53,902 bases of DNA from Pseudomonadota bacterium (GCA_008501585.1 QQUN01000048.1:1-53902); one strand, 5' to 3'. Counted from the stretch's first letter, positions 25,253-33,549 are shown. Numbers and translations: made by a program. Notes: generated by a model not told the origin, from the letters alone.

Positions 25253-26451
25253 TGGCGAAAGACTATCCGTTCGACTACGACTACCTGGAAGAAACCCTGC
25301 TCAAGCTGCTGGCCATCCCCAGCCCGGTCGGCCTCACCGATGCCGTGGCGCGCTACACCGCCGGCCAGCTCGAAGCCATGAACATCCCCTACGAGATGAC
25401 CCGTCGCGGCGCCATCCGGGCCACGCTCAAGGGCAAGCAGCCGCGGCCGGCGCGGGCCATCGTGGCGCATCTGGACACGCTGGGCGCCATGGTGCGGGAG
25501 ATCAAGTCGAACGGACGTCTGGGCATCGTGCCCATCGGCCACTGGTCGTCACGCTTTGCCGAAGGCGGGCGGCTGACCGTGTTCACCGACAAGGGCCAGG
25601 TGCGCGGCACCTGCCTGCCGCTGAAGACGTCCGGCCATGCCTTCGGACCCGAGATCGATACCCAGCCCAGCAGCTGGGACCATGTCGAGGTGCGGGTCGA
25701 CGTGCCCGCCCGCAGCGCCATGGACCTCGAAGCGGCCGGTCTGCGCGTGGGTGACACCATTGCCTTCGATCCCCAGCCCGAAATCTGCCCGAACGGCTAC
25801 ATCGTCTCGCGCTATCTCGACGACAAGGCCGCCGTCGCCGCCCTGCTCACCGCCTGCAAGGCGGTGCAGGACGGCAAGCTGGTGCCGCCGGTCGATGTGC
25901 ACCCGCTGTTCACCATCACCGAAGAGGTCGGCTCCGGCGCCTCGGCTGCGCTGCATGGCGACATCGCCGAAATGCTCAGCCTCGACATCGCCATTGCCGC
26001 ACCGGGCCAGAACACCGATGAGCACGCCGTCACCATCTGCATGCAGGACATGAGCGGCCCCTTCGACTATCACCTGACGCGCAAGCTGATCGGCATCGCC
26101 GAGAAGTACAACATCTCGCACCGGCGCGACGTGTTCCGCTTCTACCGCTCCGACAGCGCCGCCGCGGTCGAGGCCGGCAACGACATCCGCACCGCGCTGA
26201 TCGGTTTCGGCGCCGACGCCTCGCATGCCTACGAACGCACCCACCGCCGCGCGCTGGCGGCGCTCACGCGGCTCACTACCTACTACCTGATGAGCAAGCC
26301 GGTGGCCCGCCGCGACGAACGCATGCTCGGCTCGCTCGACGGCTTCACCGAACAGCTCAGCCCGGAAGACATGGCCGTGCCAAGCAACCCGCTGCCGATG
26401 CCGGGCGACTTCCTGACGCACGACCCGAAGGCGGCCGGCGAGCCGGAGTAA
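25252..26451 (+). CDS. Osmoprotectant NAGGN system M42 family peptidase
   Basis: Third gene of the NAGGN trio. A 399-residue aminopeptidase of the M42 (co-catalytic zinc) family, presumed to process or turn over NAGGN, though its exact role is not established. Motifs: FDYDYLEETLLKLLAIPSPV, RAIVAHLDTLGAMV (His and Asp ligands), SRYLDDKAAVAALLTA, TITEEVGSGASAAL (catalytic Glu pair), FGADASHAYERTHRRAL. The start ATG overlaps the ngg stop. A perfect intrinsic terminator lies 15 bases after the stop and closes the operon. Confidence 0.92.
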   Translation: MAKDYPFDYDYLEETLLKLLAIPSPVGLTDAVARYTAGQLEAMNIPYEMTRRGAIRATLKGKQPRPARAIVAHLDTLGAMVREIKSNGRLGIVPIGHWSSRFAEGGRLTVFTDKGQVRGTCLPLKTSGHAFGPEIDTQPSSWDHVEVRVDVPARSAMDLEAAGLRVGDTIAFDPQPEICPNGYIVSRYLDDKAAVAALLTACKAVQDGKLVPPVDVHPLFTITEEVGSGASAALHGDIAEMLSLDIAIAAPGQNTDEHAVTICMQDMSGPFDYHLTRKLIGIAEKYNISHRRDVFRFYRSDSAAAVEAGNDIRTALIGFGADASHAYERTHRRALAALTRLTTYYLMSKPVARRDERMLGSLDGFTEQLSPEDMAVPSNPLPMPGDFLTHDPKAAGEPE

Positions 26452-26466
26452 GCGCCGCTCGCGCAC

Positions 26467-26494
26467 AAAAAAGGCCGCGATCGCGGCCTTTTTT
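26467..26494. terminator. Bidirectional intrinsic terminator between NAGGN operon and nusB
   Basis: The palindrome GGCCGCGA/TCGCGGCC (8 bp arms, tight turn) is flanked by AAAAAA on the left and TTTTTT on the right. It can terminate the NAGGN operon on the plus strand and the nusB operon on the minus strand. Confidence 0.9.
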
Positions 26495-26513
26495 GCGTCG
26501 GTGCGGCGGCGGG

Positions 26514-26966
26514 TCAGCCGCCCTTGCGCTCCGCCTCGCGTGCCGCGACCTCGACCGCCCGCAGCTTGCCGGCGACCTTGTCCATCACGCCGTTCACAAA
26601 GCGGTGGCCGTCGGTGCCGCCGTAGGCCTTGGCCAGTTCGATGGCCTCGTTGATGACCACCTTGTAGGGCACCTCGATGTGGCGTTCCAGTTCGTGGGTG
26701 GCCAGAAGCAGCACGGCGCGTTCGATGGGTGACAGCTCGGCCACGGTGCGCCCGATGAAGGGGGCGAATTCCGCCTCCAGGGCGGCGGTGTCGTTGAGCG
26801 TGCCGCGCAGCAGGGTGATGAACAGCGCGCGGTCGGCTTTCTCGAAGCCGGGCGCCTGTTGCACCTGGTCTTCGATCAGGGCGATGCCGTTGCCGGAGAG
26901 CAGGGCCTGGTAGATGCCTTGCAGGGCGAACTCGCGGGCGCGGCGGCGGGCGGACTTGCTGCTCAT
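26514..26966 (-). CDS. nusB: Transcription antitermination factor NusB
   Basis: With NusE/S10 binds boxA RNA in rRNA operons. A 150-residue protein, all alpha-helical: [19 protein letters not shown] near the N-terminus, [70 protein letters not shown]. The start overlaps the ribH stop by four bases (ATGA). Ends the rib-nusB operon and is closed by the bidirectional terminator. Confidence 0.96.
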   Translation of the reverse strand: MSSKSARRRAREFALQGIYQALLSGNGIALIEDQVQQAPGFEKADRALFITLLRGTLNDTAALEAEFAPFIGRTVAELSPIERAVLLLATHELERHIEVPYKVVINEAIELAKAYGGTDGHRFVNGVMDKVAGKLRAVEVAAREAERKGG

Positions 26967-27436
26967 GCCACCACCGCGCGCAGCAGATGCACCATCTCGA
27001 TCGCGGTGCGGGCGCAGTCACTGCCTTTTTCCTGCATGCGGGCCAGGGCCTGGTCGTCGTCCTCGGTGGTGAGCACGCCGTTGGCAATCGGCATGCCGGT
27101 GTCGAGGCCGACGCGGTTGATGCCGGCGGCCATTTCGTTGGAGACGATCTCGAAGTGGTAGGTCTCGCCGCGGATCACCGCGCCGAGGGCGATCAGCGCG
27201 TCGAACTGCTCGGAGTCGGCCATGGTCTGCAGCACCAGCGGGATCTCCAGCGCGCCGGGCACGGTGGTGATGAGGATGTCCTCGTCGGAGACGCCGAGGT
27301 TGAGCAGCTCGTCCACGGCGGCGGAGAGCAGGCCCTCGCACACGTCCTGGTTGAAGCGGCTCATGACGATGCCGATGCTCAGGCCGCTGCCGTCGAGGTT
27401 GGGGGTGATTTCGGTGATGTTGTCAAAGCGGGGCAT
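26963..27436 (-). CDS. ribH: 6,7-dimethyl-8-ribityllumazine synthase
   Basis: Condenses the ribitylaminouracil intermediate with dihydroxybutanone phosphate to give lumazine. A 157-residue protein. Motifs: [59 protein letters not shown] (catalytic His), [36 protein letters not shown]. It overlaps nusB by four bases and follows the ribBA stop after three bases. Confidence 0.96.
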   Translation of the reverse strand: MPRFDNITEITPNLDGSGLSIGIVMSRFNQDVCEGLLSAAVDELLNLGVSDEDILITTVPGALEIPLVLQTMADSEQFDALIALGAVIRGETYHFEIVSNEMAAGINRVGLDTGMPIANGVLTTEDDDQALARMQEKGSDCARTAIEMVHLLRAVVA

Positions 27437-27439
27437 GGT

Positions 27440-28570
27440 TCAGGCCTTTGCAGAATCGGGGGAGTCGGTGGCGTCGCAGCCCGGGTGGTAGCCAGTCACT
27501 TCCAGGCCGAAGCCGGCCATGCTGGGGATCTTGCGCGGGCTGGCGAGCAGGCGCATCTTGCCCACGCCGAGGTCGCGCAGGATCTGGGCGCCGACGCCGA
27601 ACAGGCGCGGGTCCCACTTGACGGCGGCGCGCGGCACGGACGGGTCGTTGGTGAGCTGGGCGAGCAGGTCGCGGCCGGTTTGCGGGCGGTAGAGCATGAT
27701 CAGCACGCCGGCGCCGGCCTCGGCGATGGTCTTGAGTGCGGAATCGACCGGGACGCTGTGGCGGTCGCTGCCGGCGTCGAGGAAGTCGATGACCGAGATC
27801 GGCTCGTGCACCCGCACCAGGGTTTCGGTGTCGGCACTGATGGTGCCGCAGGCCATGGCCAGATGGATGTCGCCCGAGGTTTTGTCTTCGAAGGCGCACA
27901 GGCGGAAGGGGCCGTGGGCGGTGTCGACGGTTTTCTCGGCCACGCGCTCGATCAGGTGTTCGGTGGCGGCGCGGTATTCGATCAGGTCGCGGATGGCGCC
28001 GATCTTGAGGCCGTGCTGCTTGGCGAAGGGGATCAGGTCGGGCAGGCGGGCCATCGAGCCGTCGTCGTTCATGATCTCGCAGATCACCGCCGCCGGCTCC
28101 AGCCCCGCAATGGCGCCCAGGTCGCAGCCGGCCTCGGTGTGGCCGGCGCGGATCAGCACGCCGCCGGGGCGCGCCATGATCGGGAAGATGTGGCCGGGCT
28201 GGACGATGTCTTCGGGCTTGGCGTTGCGGGCCACGGCGCGCTGCACGGTGAGCGCGCGGTCGGCGGCGGAGATGCCGGTGGATACGCCCTCGGCGGCCTC
28301 GATCGACACCGTGAAGGCGGTGCCGTGCGAGCTCTTGTTGCTGCGTGCCATCTGCGACAGGCCGAGCTGGGCGCAGCGCGCCTCGGTCAGGGTCAGGCAG
28401 ATCAGGCCGCGGCCATACTTGGCCATGAAGTTGATCGCCTCGGGGGTGACATGCTCGGCGGCGAGGACCAGGTCGCCCTCGTTCTCGCGGTCTTCCTCGT
28501 CCACCAGCACGACCATGCGGCCGGCGCGGATGTCTTCGATGATCTCGGTGATTGGCGCCAGTGCGCTCAC
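27440..28570 (-). CDS. ribBA: 3,4-dihydroxy-2-butanone-4-phosphate synthase with degenerate GTP cyclohydrolase II-like domain
   Basis: The N-terminal domain (about 1-205) makes the four-carbon unit of riboflavin: VVLVDEEDRENEGDLVLAAE, GRGLICLTLTEARC, HGTAFTVSIEA, GHIFPIMARPGGVLIRAGHT, and EAGCDLGAIAGLEPAAVICE. The C-terminal domain (about 210-370) has the GTP cyclohydrolase II fold, but the zinc-binding segment (ECLTGD ... LRCDCG in active enzymes) reads VHEPISVIDFLDAGSDRHSV, without cysteines. GTP cyclohydrolase II activity is therefore unlikely. This matches the RibBX architecture described in some proteobacteria. A separate RibA must lie elsewhere. Confidence 0.92.
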   Translation of the reverse strand: MSALAPITEIIEDIRAGRMVVLVDEEDRENEGDLVLAAEHVTPEAINFMAKYGRGLICLTLTEARCAQLGLSQMARSNKSSHGTAFTVSIEAAEGVSTGISAADRALTVQRAVARNAKPEDIVQPGHIFPIMARPGGVLIRAGHTEAGCDLGAIAGLEPAAVICEIMNDDGSMARLPDLIPFAKQHGLKIGAIRDLIEYRAATEHLIERVAEKTVDTAHGPFRLCAFEDKTSGDIHLAMACGTISADTETLVRVHEPISVIDFLDAGSDRHSVPVDSALKTIAEAGAGVLIMLYRPQTGRDLLAQLTNDPSVPRAAVKWDPRLFGVGAQILRDLGVGKMRLLASPRKIPSMAGFGLEVTGYHPGCDATDSPDSAKA

Positions 28571-28613
28571 GGTGTTCTCCTGTCGGGCCGGTGGCCGCGG
28601 TGTTGTGCTGTGC

Positions 28614-29213
28614 TTATTCGCCCTGACGCCAGGCGAGCATGCGCTCGACGTAGCGGGCGATGATGTCGATTTCCAGATTGACCCGCGCGCCCGCGCTCAG
28701 CTGCTTGAGCGTGGTGACCTCGACGGTGTGGGGAATCAGGTTGATCGAAAAATCGGTGCCGGTGACGGCATTGACGGTGAGGCTCACGCCATTGACGGTG
28801 ATCGAGCCCTTGCGCGCGATGTAGCCGGCCAGCTCGCGCGGCGCGCGGATCTCCAGCGCGTGGCTCTCGCCCAGCGGTTCGAACTTGATGACTTCGCCCA
28901 CGCCATCGACATGGCCGGTGACGATGTGCCCGCCCAGCCGGTCGTCGGCGCGCAGCGCCTTCTCGAGATTCACCTCGGCGCCGGCGGTGTCGAGCCCGAC
29001 GGTGCAGTTGAGCGTCTCGCGCGAGACGTCGAACTGCGCGCAGGCGCCATCCATGGCCACCACGGTGAGGCACACGCCGTTGTTGGCGATGCTGTCGCCG
29101 ATGGCCACGTCGGCCAGGCCGAGCGCGCCGGTATCGACGCACAGGCGCACGCCGTCTTCAAGGGGGGTGATCGACTGGATTTGGCCGGTGGCGGCCACGA
29201 TGCCGGAGAACAT
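28614..29213 (-). CDS. ribE: Riboflavin synthase alpha subunit
   Basis: Dismutates lumazine to riboflavin. A 199-residue protein made of two similar beta-barrels. The first has MFSGIVAATGQIQSI and IGDSIANNGVCLTVVAMDG. The second has GHIVTGHVDGVGEVIKFE and KGSITVNGVSLTVNAVTG. The start MFSGIV is diagnostic; a longer upstream frame exists but overlaps the VOC gene. ribBA follows after 43 bases. A 9 bp palindrome is found 13 bases upstream of the ATG (29227-29251). No FMN riboswitch (RFN) pattern was recognised. Confidence 0.95.
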   Translation of the reverse strand: MFSGIVAATGQIQSITPLEDGVRLCVDTGALGLADVAIGDSIANNGVCLTVVAMDGACAQFDVSRETLNCTVGLDTAGAEVNLEKALRADDRLGGHIVTGHVDGVGEVIKFEPLGESHALEIRAPRELAGYIARKGSITVNGVSLTVNAVTGTDFSINLIPHTVEVTTLKQLSAGARVNLEIDIIARYVERMLAWRQGE

Positions 29214-29226
29214 GGGGTCAGCGCTG

Positions 29227-29251
29227 CGCTTAAAACGTTGCATTTTAAGCG
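29227..29251. promoter_or_regulatory. AT-rich inverted repeat upstream of ribE
   Basis: CGCTTAAAA (29227-29235) and TTTTAAGCG (29243-29251) form a perfect 9 bp repeat with the loop CGTTGCA. It stands out as AT-rich in GC-rich surroundings. On the minus strand it lies between the VOC gene and ribE. It may be a hairpin ending the VOC transcript, or an operator for ribE. Confidence 0.4.
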
Positions 29252-29317
29252 ATTTTGGCGCCGTCCGGCCGGCAGCGTTCCGGACGGCGCGCTCGCGCGG
29301 CGCAAGCGCGCCGATCG

Positions 29318-29686
29318 CTAGTTCGGCGAGTGCAGCCCGACGCGGTTCCCCTCGCTGTCGATGAACAGCGCCATGTAGCCGATCTCGGGGGTGATCGCCG
29401 TCTTGGGCAGGGCCACCGTGCCGCCGGCCGGGCCGACACGCGCGAGGATGGTGTTCAGGTCGTTGCCGCCATTGAGGTACACCAGCGTGCCCTGCGCCGC
29501 GGGGGCCAGGTCGGCATGTTTGAACAGGCTGCCGCCCACGGCGCCCTCGCTCGCCGGCAGCAAGGCCATTTCCCCGTCGCACATGGACGAGGTGGTCAGG
29601 GCAGTGTTGAGGATGGCGCCGTAAAATTGGCAGGCGCGGGGCATGTCGGCGACCGGAATCTCAAACCAGTTGATGGCGTTTTTCAT
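29318..29686 (-). CDS. VOC family (glyoxalase/bleomycin-resistance-like) protein
   Basis: A 122-residue single vicinal-oxygen-chelate domain: NAINWFEIPVADMPRACQFY at the N-terminus, GSLFKHADLAPAAQGTLVYL, TAITPEIGYMALFIDSEGNRVG at the C-terminus. Members of this YdcJ/PhnB-like subgroup are metal-dependent or lack the metal; the substrate is not known. Divergent from the WYL regulator gene, with 108 bases between holding a perfect 9 bp palindrome. This arrangement suggests it is the regulator's target. Confidence 0.88.
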   Translation of the reverse strand: MKNAINWFEIPVADMPRACQFYGAILNTALTTSSMCDGEMALLPASEGAVGGSLFKHADLAPAAQGTLVYLNGGNDLNTILARVGPAGGTVALPKTAITPEIGYMALFIDSEGNRVGLHSPN

Positions 29687-29732
29687 GGAAGTTCTCCGTG
29701 GGGTGAAGGTGCCCGGCCAGTATCGCCAGCCC

Positions 29733-29756
29733 CTCCTGACAGCCTGGTGTCAGGAG
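29733..29756. promoter_or_regulatory. Perfect palindromic operator candidate between divergent VOC and WYL genes
   Basis: CTCCTGACA (29733-29741) and TGTCAGGAG (29748-29756) are separated by GCCTGG. The 24-base palindrome with core TGACA-N6-TGTCA is midway between the divergent starts (29686 minus and 29795 plus). It is the expected place for autoregulation by the winged-helix WYL protein. Confidence 0.6.
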
Positions 29757-29794
29757 CCCTCGGGCACGATGGCGCCACTCAGAGGAGAGTCTTG

Positions 29795-30472
29795 ATGCGA
29801 CGTGCAGATCGCCTGTTCCGGATCGTCACCCTGCTCGGCGGCGCGCGGGTGATGACCGCCCGCCAGCTGGCCGAGCTGCTGGAGGTGTCGGAGCGCACCA
29901 TTTACCGCGATGTGGCCGACCTGATCGGCTCGGGCACGCCCATCGACGGCGAGGCTGGTGTGGGCTACCGCCTGCGGCGCGATTACCGGCTGCCGCCGCT
30001 GCATTTTTCCGAAGACGAGCTGTCGGCGCTGGCGGTCGGCTTGCGCATGGTCGGCGGCTGGGCCGATCCGGCGCTGCGACGGGCGGCGGAGCTGGCGCTG
30101 GCGCGGATCGATGCGGTGATGCCGGCGGCGCGGCGCAGCCTGCGCGATGCACCGGTGGTGGCGCCCGATTTCCATGTGCCGCCGGCCATGGTGGCGCCGC
30201 TGGCGATGCTGCGCCAGGCCATGGCCGAGACGCGCAAGGTGCGTGTCGACTATGTGCGCGCCGACGGCGCGGCCTCGCAGCGGGTGCTGTGGCCGCTGGG
30301 GCTGATCTTCTGGGGCAGCAGCTGGACGCTGGGGGCGTGGTGCGAATTGCGCGAGGATTTTCGCAGCTTCCGGCTCGACCGCATCGGCCAGGCCGACCTC
30401 CTGCCCGAGCGCTTCGACGCCACCCGCGGGCGGCGGCTACAGGACTACATCGATGCGGTGCGCTGCGACTGA
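29795..30472 (+). CDS. YafY-family HTH/WYL-domain transcriptional regulator
   Basis: A 225-residue regulator. The N-terminal winged HTH (about 1-60) reads RADRLFRIVTLLGGARVM, TARQLAELLEVSERTIYRDV, ADLIGSGTPIDGEAGVGY. A WYL ligand-sensing domain (about 130-210) has KVRVDYVRADGAASQRVLWP and FWGSSWTLGAWCELREDFRS, followed by LDRIGQADLL. The start at 29795 has AGAGGAG eight bases upstream. WYL proteins sense small nucleotides or other ligands and often repress or activate neighbours. The VOC gene next door and the palindrome at 29733 suggest a two-gene regulatory unit. Confidence 0.9.
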   Translation: MRRADRLFRIVTLLGGARVMTARQLAELLEVSERTIYRDVADLIGSGTPIDGEAGVGYRLRRDYRLPPLHFSEDELSALAVGLRMVGGWADPALRRAAELALARIDAVMPAARRSLRDAPVVAPDFHVPPAMVAPLAMLRQAMAETRKVRVDYVRADGAASQRVLWPLGLIFWGSSWTLGAWCELREDFRSFRLDRIGQADLLPERFDATRGRRLQDYIDAVRCD

Positions 30473-30487
30473 GCGCCTGAGCGCGGC

Positions 30488-32338
30488 TCAGCGCACCAGT
30501 ACGGCGTCGAGCTGGCCGGCGAAGTCGTCGGCCGGCATGAAGCCGACCACGCGCTGGCCGGCGATCTCGCCGCCGCCGGGGGTGAAGAAGATGATGCCCG
30601 GTGGGCCGAACAGGCCGAAGCGCTTGAGCAGGGCCTGGTCGTCGGCGTTGTTGGCGGTGACGTCGGCCTTGAGCAGCAGCATCTGGCCCATGCGCGCCTG
30701 CACCGCCGGGTCGGAGAAGGTGAAGCGCTCCATCTCCTTGCACGAGACGCACCAGTCGGCATAGAAGTCGAGCATCACCGGGCGGGCGCTGGCCTTGATG
30801 CGGGCGTCCAGTTCGGCCACCGAGCGCACCTTCTCGAACTGCGGCGCGCTGGTGGCGGCCACGGCCGTACCGCCGCGCAGGGCGGCCAGCGGCTGCAGCG
30901 GGTCGCGCGAGCCGGCCAGGGCGCCGATCAGCATGGCGGCGCCAGCAAGCAGGGCGATGACCCCCACGCCTTTCCAGAAGCGGCGCCAGCTGTGGGCGTT
31001 GGGCGGCAGCGGATCGAGCGCGTGCAGGAAGATGCCCGAGAACACCAGCAGCGCCCCCCAGCCAAGCATCGGCACGATGGCCGGCACCACCGGCGAGATC
31101 ATCCACACCGCCAGCGCCAGCAGCATCATGCCGAAGGCCTTTTTGACGCCCTCCATCCACGGGCCGGCCTTGGGCAACACCGAGCGCGCGGCCACGCCGA
31201 CGGCGATCAGCGGGGCGCCCATGCCCAGTGCCATGACGAACAGTGCCACGCCGCCGAGCACGGCGTCGCCGGTCTGCGCAATGTAGAGCAGCGCGCCGGC
31301 CAGCGGTGCGGCCACGCAGGGGCCGACGATCAGCGCCGAGAGCACGCCCATGACCACCACGCCGCCGAGCGAGCCGCCCTTTTCGTGGCTGGCGGTGGTC
31401 GACAACCGGCTTTGCAGGGCGGTGGGCAGTTGCAGTTCGTAGAAGCCGAACATCGACAGCGACAGCACCACAAACACCAGCGCGAAGCTGCCCAGCACCC
31501 AGGCGTTCTGCAGCGCGGCCGACAGCAGCGTGCCCGAGAGGCCCGCCGCCACGCCGGCCAGCGCGTAAGTGACGGCCATGCCCAGCACGTAGGCACAGGA
31601 GAGCACCAGGGCGCGGGTCTTGGTGATCTTGTGGCCGTGGCCGACGATGATGCCCGAGAGGATCGGGATCATCGGGAAGGTGCAGGGCGTGAAGGCCAGC
31701 AGCAGGCCGAAGCCGAAGAAGGAGACGAGAATCAGCGGCACGCTGGCGCCGGTGAACAGGCGGGCGATGCGGCCAGATTCGTCGCCGCCGGCCGGTGCGG
31801 CACGGGCGGGGGGGGCGGCAGGGGCGGCGCTGACCGGGGTATCCATGGCCGGGGCCGCGGTCTTGCCGCCGATGCCAAGCTTCTGCAGCCAGCCGCCGCT
31901 GGCGGTGGGCGCGACGGTCTTGGTCAGGTCGACGGTCAGCGTCTGCGGGGTCGGCGGGTAGCACACGCCGATGTCGGCACAGCCCTGGCTGATGACGGTC
32001 AGTTCGAACTGGCTCACCCCGGCCGGGGCCTGCACCGGCAGGGTGAAGATCAGCTTGTCGCGATAGGTCTCGACCTCGCCGAAGAACTCGTCGGTCTTCT
32101 TCTTGCCGGCGGGCAGTGCCGGTGTGCCGACACTCACCGACTCCGGCTCGGTACGGAACTGGAACTTGTCCTTGTACAGGTAGTAGCCGTCCTCGATGTC
32201 GAAGCGCACTTCGAGCCGGTCGGGGGCGAGCGTGGCCACGCTGGCACGGTAGGCTTGTTCGGGCGGGAGCAGTTCTTGCGCCTGGGCGGGGCCGAGCAGG
32301 CCGAGCAGCAGCAGGAGCGGGGCGAGGAGGCGGATCAT
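30488..32338 (-). CDS. dsbD: Thiol:disulfide interchange protein DsbD
   Basis: Carries electrons from cytoplasmic thioredoxin to periplasmic thiols (DsbC, cytochrome c maturation). A 616-residue protein: signal peptide (MIRLLAPLLLLLGLLGPAQA); alpha domain with GCADIGVCYPP, the Cys pair around residues 118-125; eight membrane segments with the two membrane cysteines in FTPCTFPMIPILSG and IVGPCVAAPLAGALL; a C-terminal thioredoxin domain with DFYADWCVSCKEMER (CVSC around 525-530). All three Cys pairs are present. It follows cutA after seven bases. Confidence 0.96.
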   Translation of the reverse strand: MIRLLAPLLLLLGLLGPAQAQELLPPEQAYRASVATLAPDRLEVRFDIEDGYYLYKDKFQFRTEPESVSVGTPALPAGKKKTDEFFGEVETYRDKLIFTLPVQAPAGVSQFELTVISQGCADIGVCYPPTPQTLTVDLTKTVAPTASGGWLQKLGIGGKTAAPAMDTPVSAAPAAPPARAAPAGGDESGRIARLFTGASVPLILVSFFGFGLLLAFTPCTFPMIPILSGIIVGHGHKITKTRALVLSCAYVLGMAVTYALAGVAAGLSGTLLSAALQNAWVLGSFALVFVVLSLSMFGFYELQLPTALQSRLSTTASHEKGGSLGGVVVMGVLSALIVGPCVAAPLAGALLYIAQTGDAVLGGVALFVMALGMGAPLIAVGVAARSVLPKAGPWMEGVKKAFGMMLLALAVWMISPVVPAIVPMLGWGALLVFSGIFLHALDPLPPNAHSWRRFWKGVGVIALLAGAAMLIGALAGSRDPLQPLAALRGGTAVAATSAPQFEKVRSVAELDARIKASARPVMLDFYADWCVSCKEMERFTFSDPAVQARMGQMLLLKADVTANNADDQALLKRFGLFGPPGIIFFTPGGGEIAGQRVVGFMPADDFAGQLDAVLVR

Positions 32339-32345
32339 GGGCGGG

Positions 32346-32675
32346 TCAGGTGTCCGGGGTGGTTTCGGTGCGCACCCAGTCGAGGTAGGCGGGCAGGCCG
32401 TGCGATACAGGGACTGCGATCACTTCCGGAAGTTCATACGGGTGATGCGCGCGGATCGCCGCTTCGAGCGCGGCATAGCGGCTGGCGGGGGTCTTGATCA
32501 GCAGCGGCACTTCGGTGGCGGTTTCGATGGCGCCGTCCCAGCGGTACACCGAGGTGGCCGGCGCCAGCACATTGACGCAGGCGGCGACGCGTGCCTCGAC
32601 CAGGTGCGCGGCCAGCGTGTGGGCGCTGTCGGCGTCGGGCAGATTGGTGAGCACCAGCAGGAGGGGATCGGTCAT
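32346..32675 (-). CDS. cutA: Divalent cation tolerance protein CutA
   Basis: A 109-residue trimeric ferredoxin-like-fold protein linked to copper/divalent cation tolerance. Motifs: VLTNLPDADSAHTLAAHLVE, ARVAACVNVLAPATSVYRWD, EVPLLIKTPASRYAALEAAI, HPYELPEVIAVPVSHGLPAY. The start MTDPLLLVLTNLP at 32675 was chosen over an upstream start that would overlap the ABC permease gene. Seven bases separate it from dsbD, and the same cutA-dsbD pair is common in betaproteobacteria. Confidence 0.94.
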   Translation of the reverse strand: MTDPLLLVLTNLPDADSAHTLAAHLVEARVAACVNVLAPATSVYRWDGAIETATEVPLLIKTPASRYAALEAAIRAHHPYELPEVIAVPVSHGLPAYLDWVRTETTPDT

Positions 32676-32682
32676 GGCAGTC

Positions 32683-33474
32683 TCACTTGAGCAGTCGGCG
32701 GCGGGTGAGCGACACGGCCAGCCAGAAACCGGCGGCGGCATAGGCCAGCAGCACTGCCAGATGCGGCAGGACGGCCGTGGGTAGCTCGCCGAGCATCAGC
32801 GGCCGGGCAATGGCCACGGCGTGCGCCAGCGGCAGCAGCTGCGCGCCGGCCTGCAGCGCGGCCGGGAGCTGGTCGAGCGGGAAGAACACGCCCGAGAGCA
32901 GCGCCATCGGCGTGATGAAGAGGGTGAAGTAGTACATGAAGAAGTCGTAGTTGGGCGCCAGCGCGGTGACCACCAGGCCCATGGCGGCGAAGGTCAGCCC
33001 GATCAGGAAGATCAGCGGCACCACGGCCAGGGCGAGCGGGCTGCGGGTGAAGCCGAACAGCGCTACCACCAGCAAGATGGCCGTGCCCGACAGCGCCGCT
33101 TTGCTGGCGGCCCAGATCATTTCGGCCAGCACCACGTCGTCGAGCGACAGCGGCGCGTTCATCAGCCCCTCCCAGGTGCGCTGAACATGCATGCGCGAGA
33201 AGGCCGAGTAGAGCGTCTCGAAGCTGGCGGTGTTCATGCACGAGAAGCACACCATGCCGGCGGCCAGGAAGTGCACATAGGGCACGCCATCGACCGTCTC
33301 GACCAGTGCGCCGAGCCCGTAGCCGAGGCCGAGCAGGTAGATCATCGGGTCGGCCAGGTTGCCCAGCAAGGAGGGCAGGGCCAGCTTGCGCCACACCAGG
33401 AAGTTGCGCGACCACACCGACGCAAAGCGCCAGGACAGGCTGGGCAGACGGAAGTGGGTGGCAGTGGCGGACAT
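32683..33474 (-). CDS. ABC-2 type transporter permease (NodJ-like)
   Basis: A 263-residue inner-membrane protein with six hydrophobic segments. An N-terminal amphipathic stretch WRFASVWSRNFLVWRKLALP leads into LGNLADPMIYLLGLGYGLGA. VPYVHFLAAGMVCFSCMNTA and YSAFSRMHVQRTWEGLMNAP (the ABC-2 permease signature) follow, and FFMYYFTLFITPMALLSGVF is typical of NodJ/DrrB exporters. The start MSATATHFRL at 33474 was preferred because the frame further upstream has no supported coding. The matching ATPase gene (35679-36623) is separated from it by queF, a glycine-zipper gene and a DUF502 gene. Confidence 0.9.
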   Translation of the reverse strand: MSATATHFRLPSLSWRFASVWSRNFLVWRKLALPSLLGNLADPMIYLLGLGYGLGALVETVDGVPYVHFLAAGMVCFSCMNTASFETLYSAFSRMHVQRTWEGLMNAPLSLDDVVLAEMIWAASKAALSGTAILLVVALFGFTRSPLALAVVPLIFLIGLTFAAMGLVVTALAPNYDFFMYYFTLFITPMALLSGVFFPLDQLPAALQAGAQLLPLAHAVAIARPLMLGELPTAVLPHLAVLLAYAAAGFWLAVSLTRRRLLK

Positions 33475-33504
33475 GATCCGGCGCGTGGCTGATGAAGGGC
33501 TGAT

Positions 33505-33510
33505 TATAAT
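33505..33510 (+). promoter_or_regulatory. -10 element for queF
   Basis: A perfect TATAAT in the context TGATTATAATCG lies about 40 bases before the chosen queF ATG. There is no good -35. Transcription from here would start near 33517, which excludes the in-frame GTG at that position as the translation start. Confidence 0.45.
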
Positions 33511-33549
33511 CGCCCTGTGTTGCTTGCCCTTGAGATGGCTCAGACCTTG

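Noticed and set aside
26987-28663. A plus-strand frame of 558 codons opposite ribH and ribBA
   Set aside because: Opposite two conserved genes and without any family signature.
30473-30491. Hairpin between the WYL regulator and dsbD as an intrinsic terminator
   Set aside because: An imperfect GC stem is visible between convergent genes, but no T-run follows.
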